Source: Bacillota bacterium (GTDB taxonomy: Bacteria > Bacillota > Bacilli > Paenibacillales > Paenibacillaceae). From it: 64,000 nt of DNA. Shown here one piece after another: positions 54,902 to 63,598 of the stretch; within the stretch, counting starts at the first letter, position 1, and each line of letters begins with the position of its first letter. The notes beneath the pieces were generated by a model, which had not been told where the DNA came from, did not search any database, and saw nothing but the letters and a program-made list of their open reading frames with translations. Made by a program: the position numbers and the translations under genes. The stretch spans positions 1 to 64,000 of the forward strand of contig JAEWAQ010000005.1 in the NCBI GenBank assembly GCA_023391635.1, written 5' to 3'.

Positions 54902-57394
54902 ATGAAGACAATTTTTTTAGAATCAATAAAAAAATTTATGAAGAGAAAAAAGTATGATATTATCATACTTTTTTCTCTGTTAATTGTTAGTTCAGTTGTA
55001 TGTATAAATTTCATGAAATATTGGGGGGGGACTCCTGATTTTTATCAGGAGTCCTTTGCACCATCTGTAATGTTTGCATGCGGGAAAGGTTTAAATAATG
55101 TGGATATCAATTCTGTTCCAGGACTTAAAGATTTTTTGATGTTGAAAACGGGACTATATTCTTGTGATCAAATTCCTAATGAACTCTCAATAGTTGACAT
55201 GGACAAATTCCAAAGCGCCAGTAGATATTTACTCTACGCAGTAGCTTCAGTGTGGTCATTTCTGGAAATATCGTGGGATAGTCTTTTATTACTTTATACA
55301 ATCCTATTTAATATTACTATTTTGTCATGCTATTTCATTGCACGTGCTTGGATGAATAAAATACTATCTGTTCTAGCTGCTTTATTTATCGCATTTGCCC
55401 CTATCCATCTTACATATCTACCTCACTTAAGGGATTATTCGAAAGCACCATTTATACTTTTTTCAATCGCGTTAATAGCATATCTTATTAAATATCCTGC
55501 CAATAGAGTTCGAATATACATATTGTCTGGAATAATAGGAGCGGTATTGGGCATTGGAATTGGCTTTAGAATGGACCTGCTTATCTTCATGCCATTGATG
55601 CTTTTTAGCATTCTATTCATGGTTAAAGTTACTCATCAACGTATTATTATTACGAAGCTAAGTTCTACTCTATTATTATGTTTAGTTTTTGTTCTAATTG
55701 CTTTTCCAATTTTATCGGAACTTTCTTCTGGTGGAAACACTTTTCATGTTATCATCCTGGGTTTCACAAGTTGGTTCGACCCAAAGTTAGGTGTGATTCC
55801 ATCTCCATTATACAACTGGGGGTACTTGTACAATGATGGGTATATTTATTCAACTCTACAGAGTTATAGTGATAGGGTATTTGGCAATGGTCATGTAGGG
55901 TATGCGAGTTCAGAATATGAGGAAATAGGGCTACACTATTTTATTGAAATTGCCAAAAATTTCCCGGCCGATATGATTTCAAGACTTGTTGCAGCAATTA
56001 TTCAGGTATTGCAAATACCATTCGCAAATGGCTGGAATTTGCCCGTACAATTAAGTTCTCACTTATTATTTAAGTTTAGTGGCATCAAAAATCCGATCGC
56101 GTTTATAGACAGTGCACCTATAATCATCGCAGTCGTATCGATTATATTGGTTTCATTCTCAAACATTCGTTATGGAATTGCCACTATTATTTTTATAGTG
56201 TATTTGTGTGGTTACCCTGTCCTTCAATTTGATCCACGCCATTACTTTCATCTTGAGATTATTAATGTATGTTTTACAGGGTTCATCATTCAACAGACAA
56301 TAAGTATATTATTTAAAATCAAAAAAAATAATCCGTTTGAGGAGTCTCGAATAACGATTTTAAATATAATCTCAAATAATAAAAAAATTATTTCTCATGT
56401 ATTGGTACTGTTGGGGATCACGATAACATGGATAGCTATTTTCTATGGGTTAAGATTGTATCAGGCGAACCATGTCGATCAGTTTATTAACAATTATTCT
56501 AATGCAAGAATGACTAAATTAGATATGACCACTACTAGATTGCCGGATGGAGATGTTTTGTTTTCCAGTCAAGAGGTTGGCAAACCAAGCGGTATTGGAC
56601 ATGATCAGGCTATGAATACTGATTACATAGTGTTAGAGTTTGAAAGAGATTCAAATTTTAATAGCCGGCCTTTTTCAGTGGAAATGCTATATGAAAGCGA
56701 CGTGTCGTTTAACAATTATTCAAGAACTATAACAGTGGACCTAAGAAACTCACTATCAAGAAGGGTTTACCATCCAGTTTATTCATCAACTTGGTCAAAG
56801 TTTAAAGGGATAGTAATTGATGAACGCTATTGGGGCAACTTAAAAGCGGTGTATAAGTTTAACGATATTAAACCGTTTAAGTTGCTTCTTGACTTAAATT
56901 TATCGGATCATTGGAAGTCAGAAAGAAAATATCAAGTCATAGGAACGAAAAAAACATACACAGCAATACATGGAGTTAATGTATACGGATATCCATCTTA
57001 TATGGACCTCTACAACCAAGAAATCAATCGTCCATTTTATAGTGATGACATAACGTTTAGAGATTCTAATCTAACTCTTCATGATCATGACTGGGAATTG
57101 GATGGAAGATTTAATCAACATTACAACTACTTGATTACGTTTAGGAATGAGTTTAAAGAACCGGGAACATTGCTTATTGTAAAGGGAGAGTTGCTTGATG
57201 GGGGATTCCAATTTGGTGTTTTAAAGAATAAGCAATGGGATTCTTATGTGTTAGTAGATAAAAAAGGGGAGTTTGAAATTGTCATTGAATTGCAAAAATC
57301 GGGAGAATATGTTCCGATATTTGCGAATTATCTTAATAAAGTCCCTGATAATACTAATTTTACAATTTCAGAAATTGGATGGTATGAAGAATAA
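54902..57394 (+). CDS. Large GT-C-like membrane protein with extracytoplasmic C-terminal domain
   Basis: An 830-residue protein from ATG 54902 (CGGAG 8 bases upstream). The first half has about 11-12 helices (after a loop with YWGGTPDFYQESF). An acceptor-side region of about 270 residues, beta-rich, follows the last helix (VLLGITITWIAIFYGL). The fold suits a GT-C glycosyltransferase such as a YfhO-type enzyme, which moves a sugar from undecaprenyl-phosphate to a surface polymer or protein. No definite DxD or DE motif could be assigned. Two inverted repeats and a G8 run lie in its first 150 bases. The next gene is RmlA. Confidence 0.6.
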   Translation: MKTIFLESIKKFMKRKKYDIIILFSLLIVSSVVCINFMKYWGGTPDFYQESFAPSVMFACGKGLNNVDINSVPGLKDFLMLKTGLYSCDQIPNELSIVDMDKFQSASRYLLYAVASVWSFLEISWDSLLLLYTILFNITILSCYFIARAWMNKILSVLAALFIAFAPIHLTYLPHLRDYSKAPFILFSIALIAYLIKYPANRVRIYILSGIIGAVLGIGIGFRMDLLIFMPLMLFSILFMVKVTHQRIIITKLSSTLLLCLVFVLIAFPILSELSSGGNTFHVIILGFTSWFDPKLGVIPSPLYNWGYLYNDGYIYSTLQSYSDRVFGNGHVGYASSEYEEIGLHYFIEIAKNFPADMISRLVAAIIQVLQIPFANGWNLPVQLSSHLLFKFSGIKNPIAFIDSAPIIIAVVSIILVSFSNIRYGIATIIFIVYLCGYPVLQFDPRHYFHLEIINVCFTGFIIQQTISILFKIKKNNPFEESRITILNIISNNKKIISHVLVLLGITITWIAIFYGLRLYQANHVDQFINNYSNARMTKLDMTTTRLPDGDVLFSSQEVGKPSGIGHDQAMNTDYIVLEFERDSNFNSRPFSVEMLYESDVSFNNYSRTITVDLRNSLSRRVYHPVYSSTWSKFKGIVIDERYWGNLKAVYKFNDIKPFKLLLDLNLSDHWKSERKYQVIGTKKTYTAIHGVNVYGYPSYMDLYNQEINRPFYSDDITFRDSNLTLHDHDWELDGRFNQHYNYLITFRNEFKEPGTLLIVKGELLDGGFQFGVLKNKQWDSYVLVDKKGEFEIVIELQKSGEYVPIFANYLNKVPDNTNFTISEIGWYEE
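54942..54978 (+). repeat. Perfect 18-base inverted repeat at the start of the 54902 gene
   Basis: AGAGAAAAAAGTATGATA and its exact complement are separated by a single T, inside codons 14-26. Such a hairpin in the mRNA just after the start would be very stable and could act as attenuator or block translation. Confidence 0.85.
55023..55054 (+). repeat. G8 tract plus second inverted repeat within the 54902 gene
   Basis: Eight consecutive G residues (55023-55030) merge into GGACTCCTGAT...ATCAGGAGTCC (11-base arms, TTTT loop, 55029-55054). The homopolymer is a potential slippage site early in the coding frame; one base gained or lost would truncate the protein. Confidence 0.8.
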
Positions 57395-57416
57395 TATGGC
57401 TAGAGAGGTGATGGTC

Positions 57417-58319
57417 ATGAAAGGTATCATTCTAGCAGGAGGATCAGGTACAAGGTTATATCCATTAACCAAGAGCATCTCTAAGCAGATGCTGCCTGTG
57501 TACGATAAGCCGATGATCTATTACCCGCTGTCTGTGTTAATGTTAGCAGGGATTAGAGATATATTAATTATTTCAACACATGAGGATTGTCCAAGATTCA
57601 ATCAATTGCTGGGGACTGGTAAAGAGCTGGGTATCAATATCAGTTATGCTGTTCAACCTTCGCCAGATGGGATTGGGCAGGCTTTTATCATCGGTGAAGA
57701 ATTTATTGGCAACAGCTCGGTTGCTTTAATATTGGGTGACAATATTTTTTACGGGCAGGGTTTCACTACACTATTAAGTCAGGTAGTTAGCCAATCGACC
57801 GGCGCTACCATTTTTGGTTATAAAGTGAAGAATCCAAGCAGATTTGGTGTTGTTGAATTTGATGACCAGTGGAAAGTTCTCTCATTAGAAGAAAAGCCAG
57901 CAAACCCTAAGAGCGAATTTGCAGTTACAGGTTTATATTTTTATGATAATCAAGTTACGAGCATTGCAAAAGAGCTTAAACCTTCATCAAGAGGGGAGCT
58001 GGAAATTACAGATATTAACTTGGAATATTTGAAGAATAATCAATTGAATGTTCGATTATTGGGCAGGGGCTTTGCATGGCTAGACACAGGGACCCATGAG
58101 TCTTTATTGGAAGCCTCGCAATTTATTCAAACGATAGAGAAACGGCAAGGGTTTAAAGTGGCCTGTATTGAGGAAATTGCATTCACCCTGGGTTACATTG
58201 ACCATCATGATTTGCTTCGCATGGCGGAACCCCTTGCAAAGAACGATTACGGCCAATATCTTATCGATCTTGTTGATCGAAAATATCGTTACAGCGCGAA
58301 TTCTATTGTAAGGTCCTGA
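57417..58319 (+). CDS. rmlA: Glucose-1-phosphate thymidylyltransferase
   Basis: 300 residues from ATG 57417 (GAGGTG 6 bases upstream; upstream ATG 57411 overlaps that site). The N-terminal GIILAGGSGTRLYPLT motif, KQMLPVYDKPMIYYPLSVLM, PDGIGQAFIIG and ALILGDNIFYG are hallmark RmlA residues. It makes dTDP-glucose, precursor of dTDP-4-keto-6-deoxyglucose. RmlB is not in this window; the WecE-like gene at the right edge would use its product. Length and motifs fit the family fully. Confidence 0.96.
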   Translation: MKGIILAGGSGTRLYPLTKSISKQMLPVYDKPMIYYPLSVLMLAGIRDILIISTHEDCPRFNQLLGTGKELGINISYAVQPSPDGIGQAFIIGEEFIGNSSVALILGDNIFYGQGFTTLLSQVVSQSTGATIFGYKVKNPSRFGVVEFDDQWKVLSLEEKPANPKSEFAVTGLYFYDNQVTSIAKELKPSSRGELEITDINLEYLKNNQLNVRLLGRGFAWLDTGTHESLLEASQFIQTIEKRQGFKVACIEEIAFTLGYIDHHDLLRMAEPLAKNDYGQYLIDLVDRKYRYSANSIVRS

Positions 58320-58326
58320 ATGTGAG

Positions 58327-59253
58327 GTGTTCATAATAAAAATTTCAATTGTAACTACAATGTACAATTCCGCTTCTTACTTGCATGAATTTTATAATCG
58401 GATAAAAAGTTCATTAGCTAAACTAGAAAAAGAATATGAAATCATATTTGTCAATGATGGTTCACCTGACCAATCATTGCAGGTTTCGCTGCAAATTAAG
58501 GAGCTTGACTCTGCAGTTAGAGTGATAGATCTCTCCAGGAACTTCGGTCATCACAAGGCTATATTGACTGGATTAGATTGTTCGAGTGGAGAACTTGTAT
58601 TTCTCATTGATTGCGACTTGGAAGAGCCTCCTGAATTGTTGATCGAATTCTACGATGTGTTGATGAAAGAACATCAATATGATGTAATATATGGAGTGCA
58701 GGATAAGAGAGATGGAAATTGGTTCAAGAGAATGGCCGGGAGTGCCTTTTACCGCCTCTTCAATAAGTTATCTGGTCAGAAAATCCCTCAGAACCCCTGT
58801 ACCGTAAGATTAATGACGAGACAATACGTTGATAATCTTTTGATGTTTAAGGATAAAAACGTATTTCTTGCAGGACTATTTGAAGTCGTCGGGTTTAGTC
58901 AAAAATCGGTGGTGATTTCAAAGAAATTCAAAGGGCAAAGTTCTTACAATCTGGTTCGCAAATTCGCATTAATGTTGGATGGAATTACATCATTCAGTGC
59001 TCGTCCACTGATGTTAATTGTGATTGGTGGGTTATTTATTGCGATTCTATCCTTAATATATGCGATATATTTGGTTATAAGACGACTCCTTTTTCAATAT
59101 GTTGTTGATGGATGGACGAGTTTGATTGTTTCGATATGGTTTTTCAGCGGGTTAATTTTAATATCAATTGGTATAGTAGGTGTGTATGTTTCAAAGATTT
59201 ATATTGAAGCAAAGGATCGGCCATATTCTGTTATTCGTAAAGATTATCAATAA
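58327..59253 (+). CDS. DPM1/GtrB/ArnC-like glycosyltransferase family 2
   Basis: About 308 residues. It has an N-terminal GT2 domain (KISIVTTMYNSASYLHEF, IFVNDGSPDQSLQ, FLIDCDLEEPPE) and two C-terminal membrane helices (PLMLIVIGGLFIAILSLIYA and WFFSGLILISIGIVGVYVSK). This is the layout of enzymes that load one sugar onto polyprenyl phosphate. The start is uncertain: GTG 58327 coincides with the GAGGTG ribosome binding site, and the frame's natural N-terminus MKISIV would begin at an ATA codon (58336), 6 bases after that site. It is 8 bases after rmlA. It likely supplies the donor of the GT-C protein. Confidence 0.88.
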   Translation: MFIIKISIVTTMYNSASYLHEFYNRIKSSLAKLEKEYEIIFVNDGSPDQSLQVSLQIKELDSAVRVIDLSRNFGHHKAILTGLDCSSGELVFLIDCDLEEPPELLIEFYDVLMKEHQYDVIYGVQDKRDGNWFKRMAGSAFYRLFNKLSGQKIPQNPCTVRLMTRQYVDNLLMFKDKNVFLAGLFEVVGFSQKSVVISKKFKGQSSYNLVRKFALMLDGITSFSARPLMLIVIGGLFIAILSLIYAIYLVIRRLLFQYVVDGWTSLIVSIWFFSGLILISIGIVGVYVSKIYIEAKDRPYSVIRKDYQ

Positions 59254-59272
59254 AGAAGGGTAGAGAACGCGA

Positions 59273-59992
59273 GTGAGTCATAATTTGGATCAGTACGCAG
59301 AAGCATATGATGATCAATTTTGCTATTCGCTAGACAACCGCTTATTAATGAACTGGTACCCTCATAGGATCATCAATTCAACGAATGGCAATTCATTATT
59401 GGAGCTGGGAATTGGACATGGATACTCTACTCTGATTTTCTCAGAAAGATATTCACGTTATTTGGTCATTGAGGGTTCACAAGAGATTATTAACAATTTT
59501 AGAACGAAGAACAGTTCCATTGCGGTTGAAATCAATCATGGTTTTTTTGAAACATTCGATACGGAAGAAAAATTCGATGTTATCGTTATGGGATTTATTC
59601 TCGAGCATGTCGATGATCCAAGACTGTTATTAAGAAAATATAAGAAGTTCTTGGCACCTGGTGGATCTATTTATATTGCCGTGCCCAATGGTGAAGCATT
59701 GAACAGAAGAATTGGATATCATGCGGGGTTACTAAGCGACATGATCTCATTAAGTGAAGCTGATTTGCAATTGGGGCATCAACGAGTGTTTACCGTAGGT
59801 TCACTTAAGTCGATCGTAATAGAGGAAGGCTATAATGTGGAATTTATTGAAGGGCTATTTCTTAAGCCGATAACAACTCAACAGATGATTGATCTTAAGT
59901 TATCCGAGGAGATTTTAAGAGGAATGCTTCAGGCCGGTGTGGAATACCCCGAACTTAGTGTAGGAATCCTGATGAAGATAAAGGTTGACTGA
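59273..59992 (+). CDS. SAM-dependent methyltransferase (class I)
   Basis: 239 residues from GTG 59273. A Rossmann-type core: LLELGIGHGYSTLIFSERY (motif I), VIEGSQ (acidic end of beta 2), FDVIVMGFILEHVDDPRLLL (motif IV-like) and APGGSIYIAVPNGEAL. Methylation of a sugar or other small acceptor in the glycan is likely. The next gene starts one base after its stop, so translation is probably coupled. Confidence 0.85.
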   Translation: MSHNLDQYAEAYDDQFCYSLDNRLLMNWYPHRIINSTNGNSLLELGIGHGYSTLIFSERYSRYLVIEGSQEIINNFRTKNSSIAVEINHGFFETFDTEEKFDVIVMGFILEHVDDPRLLLRKYKKFLAPGGSIYIAVPNGEALNRRIGYHAGLLSDMISLSEADLQLGHQRVFTVGSLKSIVIEEGYNVEFIEGLFLKPITTQQMIDLKLSEEILRGMLQAGVEYPELSVGILMKIKVD

Positions 59993-59993
59993 T

Positions 59994-60854
59994 ATGAACA
60001 TCTTGATCATAGGAAGTTCGTCGATGTTGGGAAGAAGAATTGTTGATATTTTTAACAGGGACACCTCCATAAAAGTATTTACATGCGGGCGTGGAAGCTC
60101 TTATGAAATAAATTTTGATTTACTTGATGATATCGCCTCTGCCCAATTCAATAATGTGCCAAATGAAATTGATGTAGCCATCTATTGTTCAGCTAGTTTC
60201 CTCGGGAACTCCATTAATGATGCGGTGCATAACGAAATGATTAACTCTGTAGGGTCTTTAAGGGCAGCACAGATAGCAGACAAGTTAAATACAAAACATT
60301 TTATCAATGTTTCTTCGATCTCCTCATTAGCCAACCAATCGATGAATTCTTATGGGCTATCCAAGAAACATGGACATGAGAATTTACTATATATATTTAA
60401 AGAAATTGGGATGAAATACACATCTTTATTTTTTAGTCAGTTGTACGATGAATATGGTAAGGCGAGAAAGCATCAAAGGATGCTTTATAGTTTTATCGAT
60501 TCTGCATTCATTGGACAGGATATATGGATATATGGGAACAACGATCCATACCGTAATTATTTGTTTATCGATGATGCTGTGAACATTATTCGTGGAGTTA
60601 TTCTTCATGATCTGGTCGGTTCGTATCCTTGCGTTCATCCATCTTCCAATACTTGCAGTGAAGTCGCTAAGATGATTCAAGCTGTCATTAACAAAGGTGG
60701 GCAAGTTGGTTTCTTAAGAGATAAGTCAGATATTCCGGATATAGAGATTCCAACCGATATAAGTATATATGATAAAATTAATTATCTTCCCAGTATTGAT
60801 CTAATCCAAGGGATAACTCGAATAAAGAATTGCTTAAACAAAAGAGAGGATTAG
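59994..60854 (+). CDS. NAD-dependent epimerase/dehydratase (extended SDR)
   Basis: 286 residues from ATG 59994 (AAAGGTTGA upstream; a TTG at 59985 is less likely). N-terminal NAD motif shortened to IIGSSSMLGRRIVD. The catalytic Ser/Tyr/Lys appear as NVSSISSLANQS, SYGLSKKHGHENLL (Tyr-x-x-x-Lys: YGLSK). A sugar nucleotide 4-reductase/epimerase such as those making dTDP-sugars is plausible. The ATP-grasp gene follows 4 bases downstream. Confidence 0.82.
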   Translation: MNILIIGSSSMLGRRIVDIFNRDTSIKVFTCGRGSSYEINFDLLDDIASAQFNNVPNEIDVAIYCSASFLGNSINDAVHNEMINSVGSLRAAQIADKLNTKHFINVSSISSLANQSMNSYGLSKKHGHENLLYIFKEIGMKYTSLFFSQLYDEYGKARKHQRMLYSFIDSAFIGQDIWIYGNNDPYRNYLFIDDAVNIIRGVILHDLVGSYPCVHPSSNTCSEVAKMIQAVINKGGQVGFLRDKSDIPDIEIPTDISIYDKINYLPSIDLIQGITRIKNCLNKRED

Positions 60855-60858
60855 CTGT

Positions 60859-61812
60859 ATGCGGACTGTGTTAGTTACAGGGGTAGGTGCAATCATCGGA
60901 TATGGCATAATTAAATCGCTTCGGTCTTCAAGATTTTCTGTAAGAATTATTGGCATGGATATCTACCCAGATGCAATTGGCTCCAAGTGGTGTGATGAAT
61001 TCGTTCAAGCATTGCCCGCGAATCATCCAGATTATCTCTCGTTTCTGAGGAGCCTGATTACAACATACAACGTGGATCTTGTAATACCTGGAATTGAACA
61101 AGATATTGATCGAATAGCGATGGAAATTGATCAACTGCAAGTTACCAACTTTGCAATTAACAACTTAGAATTAATTAATGTCTCTCGTGACAAATGGCTT
61201 ATGAATAATAAGCTTCTTGAACTGGGGTATTCTGTTATTCCAACAGCGATTAATGGTGAATTTCTTGATCTTTCAAGGAAACTTGGCGTTCCAATGCTAT
61301 TGAAGCCCAGGATCTCATATGCTTCGAAAGGAATTTGCAGAATTGATAATGATGCGGACTTTCAGTATTGGAAATTAAAGAGCGGAAGCAATTTTATGGT
61401 TCAGCAGATTGTCGGCAACGATGATGAAGAATATACAGTCGGAGCGTTCGGTTTAGGTGATGGAACGACATCAGGGAAAATTGCTTTTCAGCGAAAATTA
61501 AGCGGAGAAGGATCTACTGCCAAGGCGAAAGTTGTCCAGCTCCCAGAACTAGATAAGATGGTTGATAGATTGATTTACAGTTTTAAGCCTATCGGCCCTA
61601 CAAACTTTCAATTTCGCCGTCATAATAATCAGTTTCTGTTATTGGAAATAAACCCACGAATATCATCGTCAACTTCGCTGAGAACTGCTTTCGGATATAA
61701 CGAAGCCGAGATGTGCATGGAATATTATGTTAATGGCGTGAAACCAGGAAATAGGGAGATTTTGCGTGGATCGGCCATTCGATATATCGAAGATGCGGTG
61801 ACGCTAGAATGA
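60859..61812 (+). CDS. ATP-grasp domain protein (carbamoyl-phosphate-synthase-like)
   Basis: 317 residues from ATG 60859. A pre-ATP-grasp Rossmann part (VLVTGVGAIIGYGIIKSLRSS), then the ATP-grasp core with PMLLKPRISYASKGI (ATP loop), FMVQQIVGNDDEEYTVGAF (E-rich hinge) and LLEINPRISSSTSLR (metal-binding Asn-Pro-Arg). Such enzymes join a carboxylate to an amine through an acyl-phosphate. In sugar clusters this means amide linking of an amino acid or acid to an amino sugar. Its stop overlaps the next start (ATGA). Confidence 0.87.
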   Translation: MRTVLVTGVGAIIGYGIIKSLRSSRFSVRIIGMDIYPDAIGSKWCDEFVQALPANHPDYLSFLRSLITTYNVDLVIPGIEQDIDRIAMEIDQLQVTNFAINNLELINVSRDKWLMNNKLLELGYSVIPTAINGEFLDLSRKLGVPMLLKPRISYASKGICRIDNDADFQYWKLKSGSNFMVQQIVGNDDEEYTVGAFGLGDGTTSGKIAFQRKLSGEGSTAKAKVVQLPELDKMVDRLIYSFKPIGPTNFQFRRHNNQFLLLEINPRISSSTSLRTAFGYNEAEMCMEYYVNGVKPGNREILRGSAIRYIEDAVTLE

Positions 61813-62498
61813 TTGCCATAATATCTGATATTCACGGCAACTATCCGGCGCTGCAATCAGTACTTGAAGAGATAGATGAAATTGGTTGTGAAATGATATA
61901 TTCACTAGGAGACATTGCCGGATATGGATGCATGATCAATGAATGTATTTCAGAATTACGTGCTAGGAATATCGTGAATATTATGGGTAATCATGATTAT
62001 TATTTGACCAGTAATACGAAGTGCCCACGTTCTAATTCAGCGAATCTTTGTTTAGATTATCAACGCAATGTAATTACTCAATCAAACATGGAATGGTTAT
62101 CCGGTTCAGTCAATCGTATTTCCGTTAGAGATATATCGATGGTTCACGCCGGATGGAATGATCCGATTGATGAGTACTTGTACCAAGTTAATGAAGAGTA
62201 CTTTAGGGATAGATTCGGAACGATCTTTATTTCCGGGCATACTCATGTTCAAGTTCATGCTCAAATGGGCAACAAAATATTTTGCAATCCTGGTTCAGTC
62301 GGACAACCAAGAGATGGGGACCATAGAGCAGCTTATGTGATTTTGGATGGAGATCAGATTAACTTAAGACGTGTGCGCTATAATATTGATGCAATCGCAG
62401 ATGCAATGAAAGAAGCAGGATTTGATTCATATATTTATTCGAATTTATACGCAGGAACAAAGATTGGCGGAGAAATTTCGGAGGTTTCGATTAAATGA
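61809..62498 (+). CDS. Calcineurin-like metallophosphoesterase
   Basis: 229 residues from ATG 61809, coupled to the previous gene through ATGA. All family motifs: DIHGN (Asp7, His9), SLGDIAGYG (Asp), IMGNHDYYLT (Asn-His) and HAGWNDP, ISGHTHVQVHAQ (His-x-His). It belongs to the YfcE/ApaH-like compact group. It would hydrolyse a phosphomonoester or diester in the pathway; a role in this sugar cluster is unusual. Its stop overlaps the WbqC-like start. Confidence 0.9.
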   Translation: MIAIISDIHGNYPALQSVLEEIDEIGCEMIYSLGDIAGYGCMINECISELRARNIVNIMGNHDYYLTSNTKCPRSNSANLCLDYQRNVITQSNMEWLSGSVNRISVRDISMVHAGWNDPIDEYLYQVNEEYFRDRFGTIFISGHTHVQVHAQMGNKIFCNPGSVGQPRDGDHRAAYVILDGDQINLRRVRYNIDAIADAMKEAGFDSYIYSNLYAGTKIGGEISEVSIK

Positions 62499-63214
62499 GC
62501 AGTATGACTGAACCGATTAAGAAAAAGAAGGTTGCGATTCTGCAATCGAACTATATTCCTTGGCGTGGATATTTTGATCTCATTCATGATGTTGATGAAT
62601 TTATTTTTTACGATGATGTTCAGTATACCAAGAACGACTGGCGCAATCGAAATAGAATTAAAACTCCTTACGGTACCAAGTGGATAACGATTCCCGTAGG
62701 GGCTCATAACGATAAGTTAATATGTGAAATTGAATTCCGGGATCATACGTGGACAGTTCAGCATTGGGATATATTTAGACAGTATTATTCGAAAGCGGCA
62801 TATTTCAAACAATATGAAGATTTCTTCAAGAATATTTATTTCGGAATACAGTGGAAATCTTTATCAGAATTAAATCAATACATGATAAAACAAATAAGCA
62901 CGGAGTTGCTGGGAATCACGACTCTATTTAAAGACTCTAGATCATTCAAAGTTAATGGCGTGAAACAGGAACGGTTAATTCAGTTACTTACCAAGACGGA
63001 AGCTAATATTTATATCTCGGGGCCAGCCGCGAAAGCTTATATTGATGACGCAGACTTTCAACAAGCAGGAATTCAATTAATATATAAAGAATATCCAGAC
63101 TATCCAGATTACAACCAATTCCACCCCCCCTTTGATCCGTTCGTGTCAATCATTGATCTTATATTCCATACAGGCCCTGAGGCGCCATATTATATATGGG
63201 GATGGAGATCGTAA
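62495..63214 (+). CDS. WbqC-like family protein
   Basis: 239 residues from ATG 62495 with the ATGA overlap. Its conserved stretches VAILQSNYIPWRGYFDLIHDVDEF, DDVQYTKNDWRNRNRIKT and W-TIPV match the WbqC family of O-antigen clusters. It has no membrane segment. The family's reaction is not established to my knowledge; association with amino-sugar acylation has been suggested. Coupled translation with the phosphoesterase and ATP-grasp genes points to one shared pathway. Confidence 0.87.
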   Translation: MSSMTEPIKKKKVAILQSNYIPWRGYFDLIHDVDEFIFYDDVQYTKNDWRNRNRIKTPYGTKWITIPVGAHNDKLICEIEFRDHTWTVQHWDIFRQYYSKAAYFKQYEDFFKNIYFGIQWKSLSELNQYMIKQISTELLGITTLFKDSRSFKVNGVKQERLIQLLTKTEANIYISGPAAKAYIDDADFQQAGIQLIYKEYPDYPDYNQFHPPFDPFVSIIDLIFHTGPEAPYYIWGWRS

Positions 63215-63219
63215 GGTAT

Positions 63220-63585
63220 ATGGGCTATTTTTATATCTTGGGTACGGTTATTTTCGCGGTTATCGGTCAGATCTGCATTAAATGGAGAGTCATGCAATAT
63301 GGTTCAATTCCGAGTGGAATGCTGGAGAAATTTTCGTTTGTAGCCAAGGTAATTGTAGATCCCTATGTTCTATTGGGTTTTTTGGCGGCATTTCTGTCAT
63401 CCGTTTTTTGGATTGGGGCAATGTCGAAGTTTGAACTCAGTTTTGCCTATCCATTCACAAGTCTTTCGTTTATTCTTATCATGTTAGCCTCATATTTTAT
63501 TTTTAACGAATCAATCACGACGTATAAAATTATTGGCCTATTATTTATTGTTGCGGGTATCATCATTACTAGTCGATCCGCATAG
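63220..63585 (+). CDS. Small EamA/ArnE-like transporter, four membrane helices
   Basis: About 121 residues. The start is unsure: 63220 follows AAGG and GGAG; ATG 63196 or 63202 lie inside the preceding gene. Four helices (YILGTVIFAVIGQICIKW, PYVLLGFLAAFLSSVFWIGAM, SFAYPFTSLSFILIMLASYFIF, IIGLLFIVAGIIITSRS) match half-size EamA/SMR-like proteins such as ArnE/ArnF, flippases of undecaprenyl-phosphate-amino sugar. The GT2 and GT-C neighbours fit a lipid-phosphate-sugar route. Confidence 0.8.
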   Translation: MGYFYILGTVIFAVIGQICIKWRVMQYGSIPSGMLEKFSFVAKVIVDPYVLLGFLAAFLSSVFWIGAMSKFELSFAYPFTSLSFILIMLASYFIFNESITTYKIIGLLFIVAGIIITSRSA

Positions 63586-63598
63586 AAAGAAGGATATC

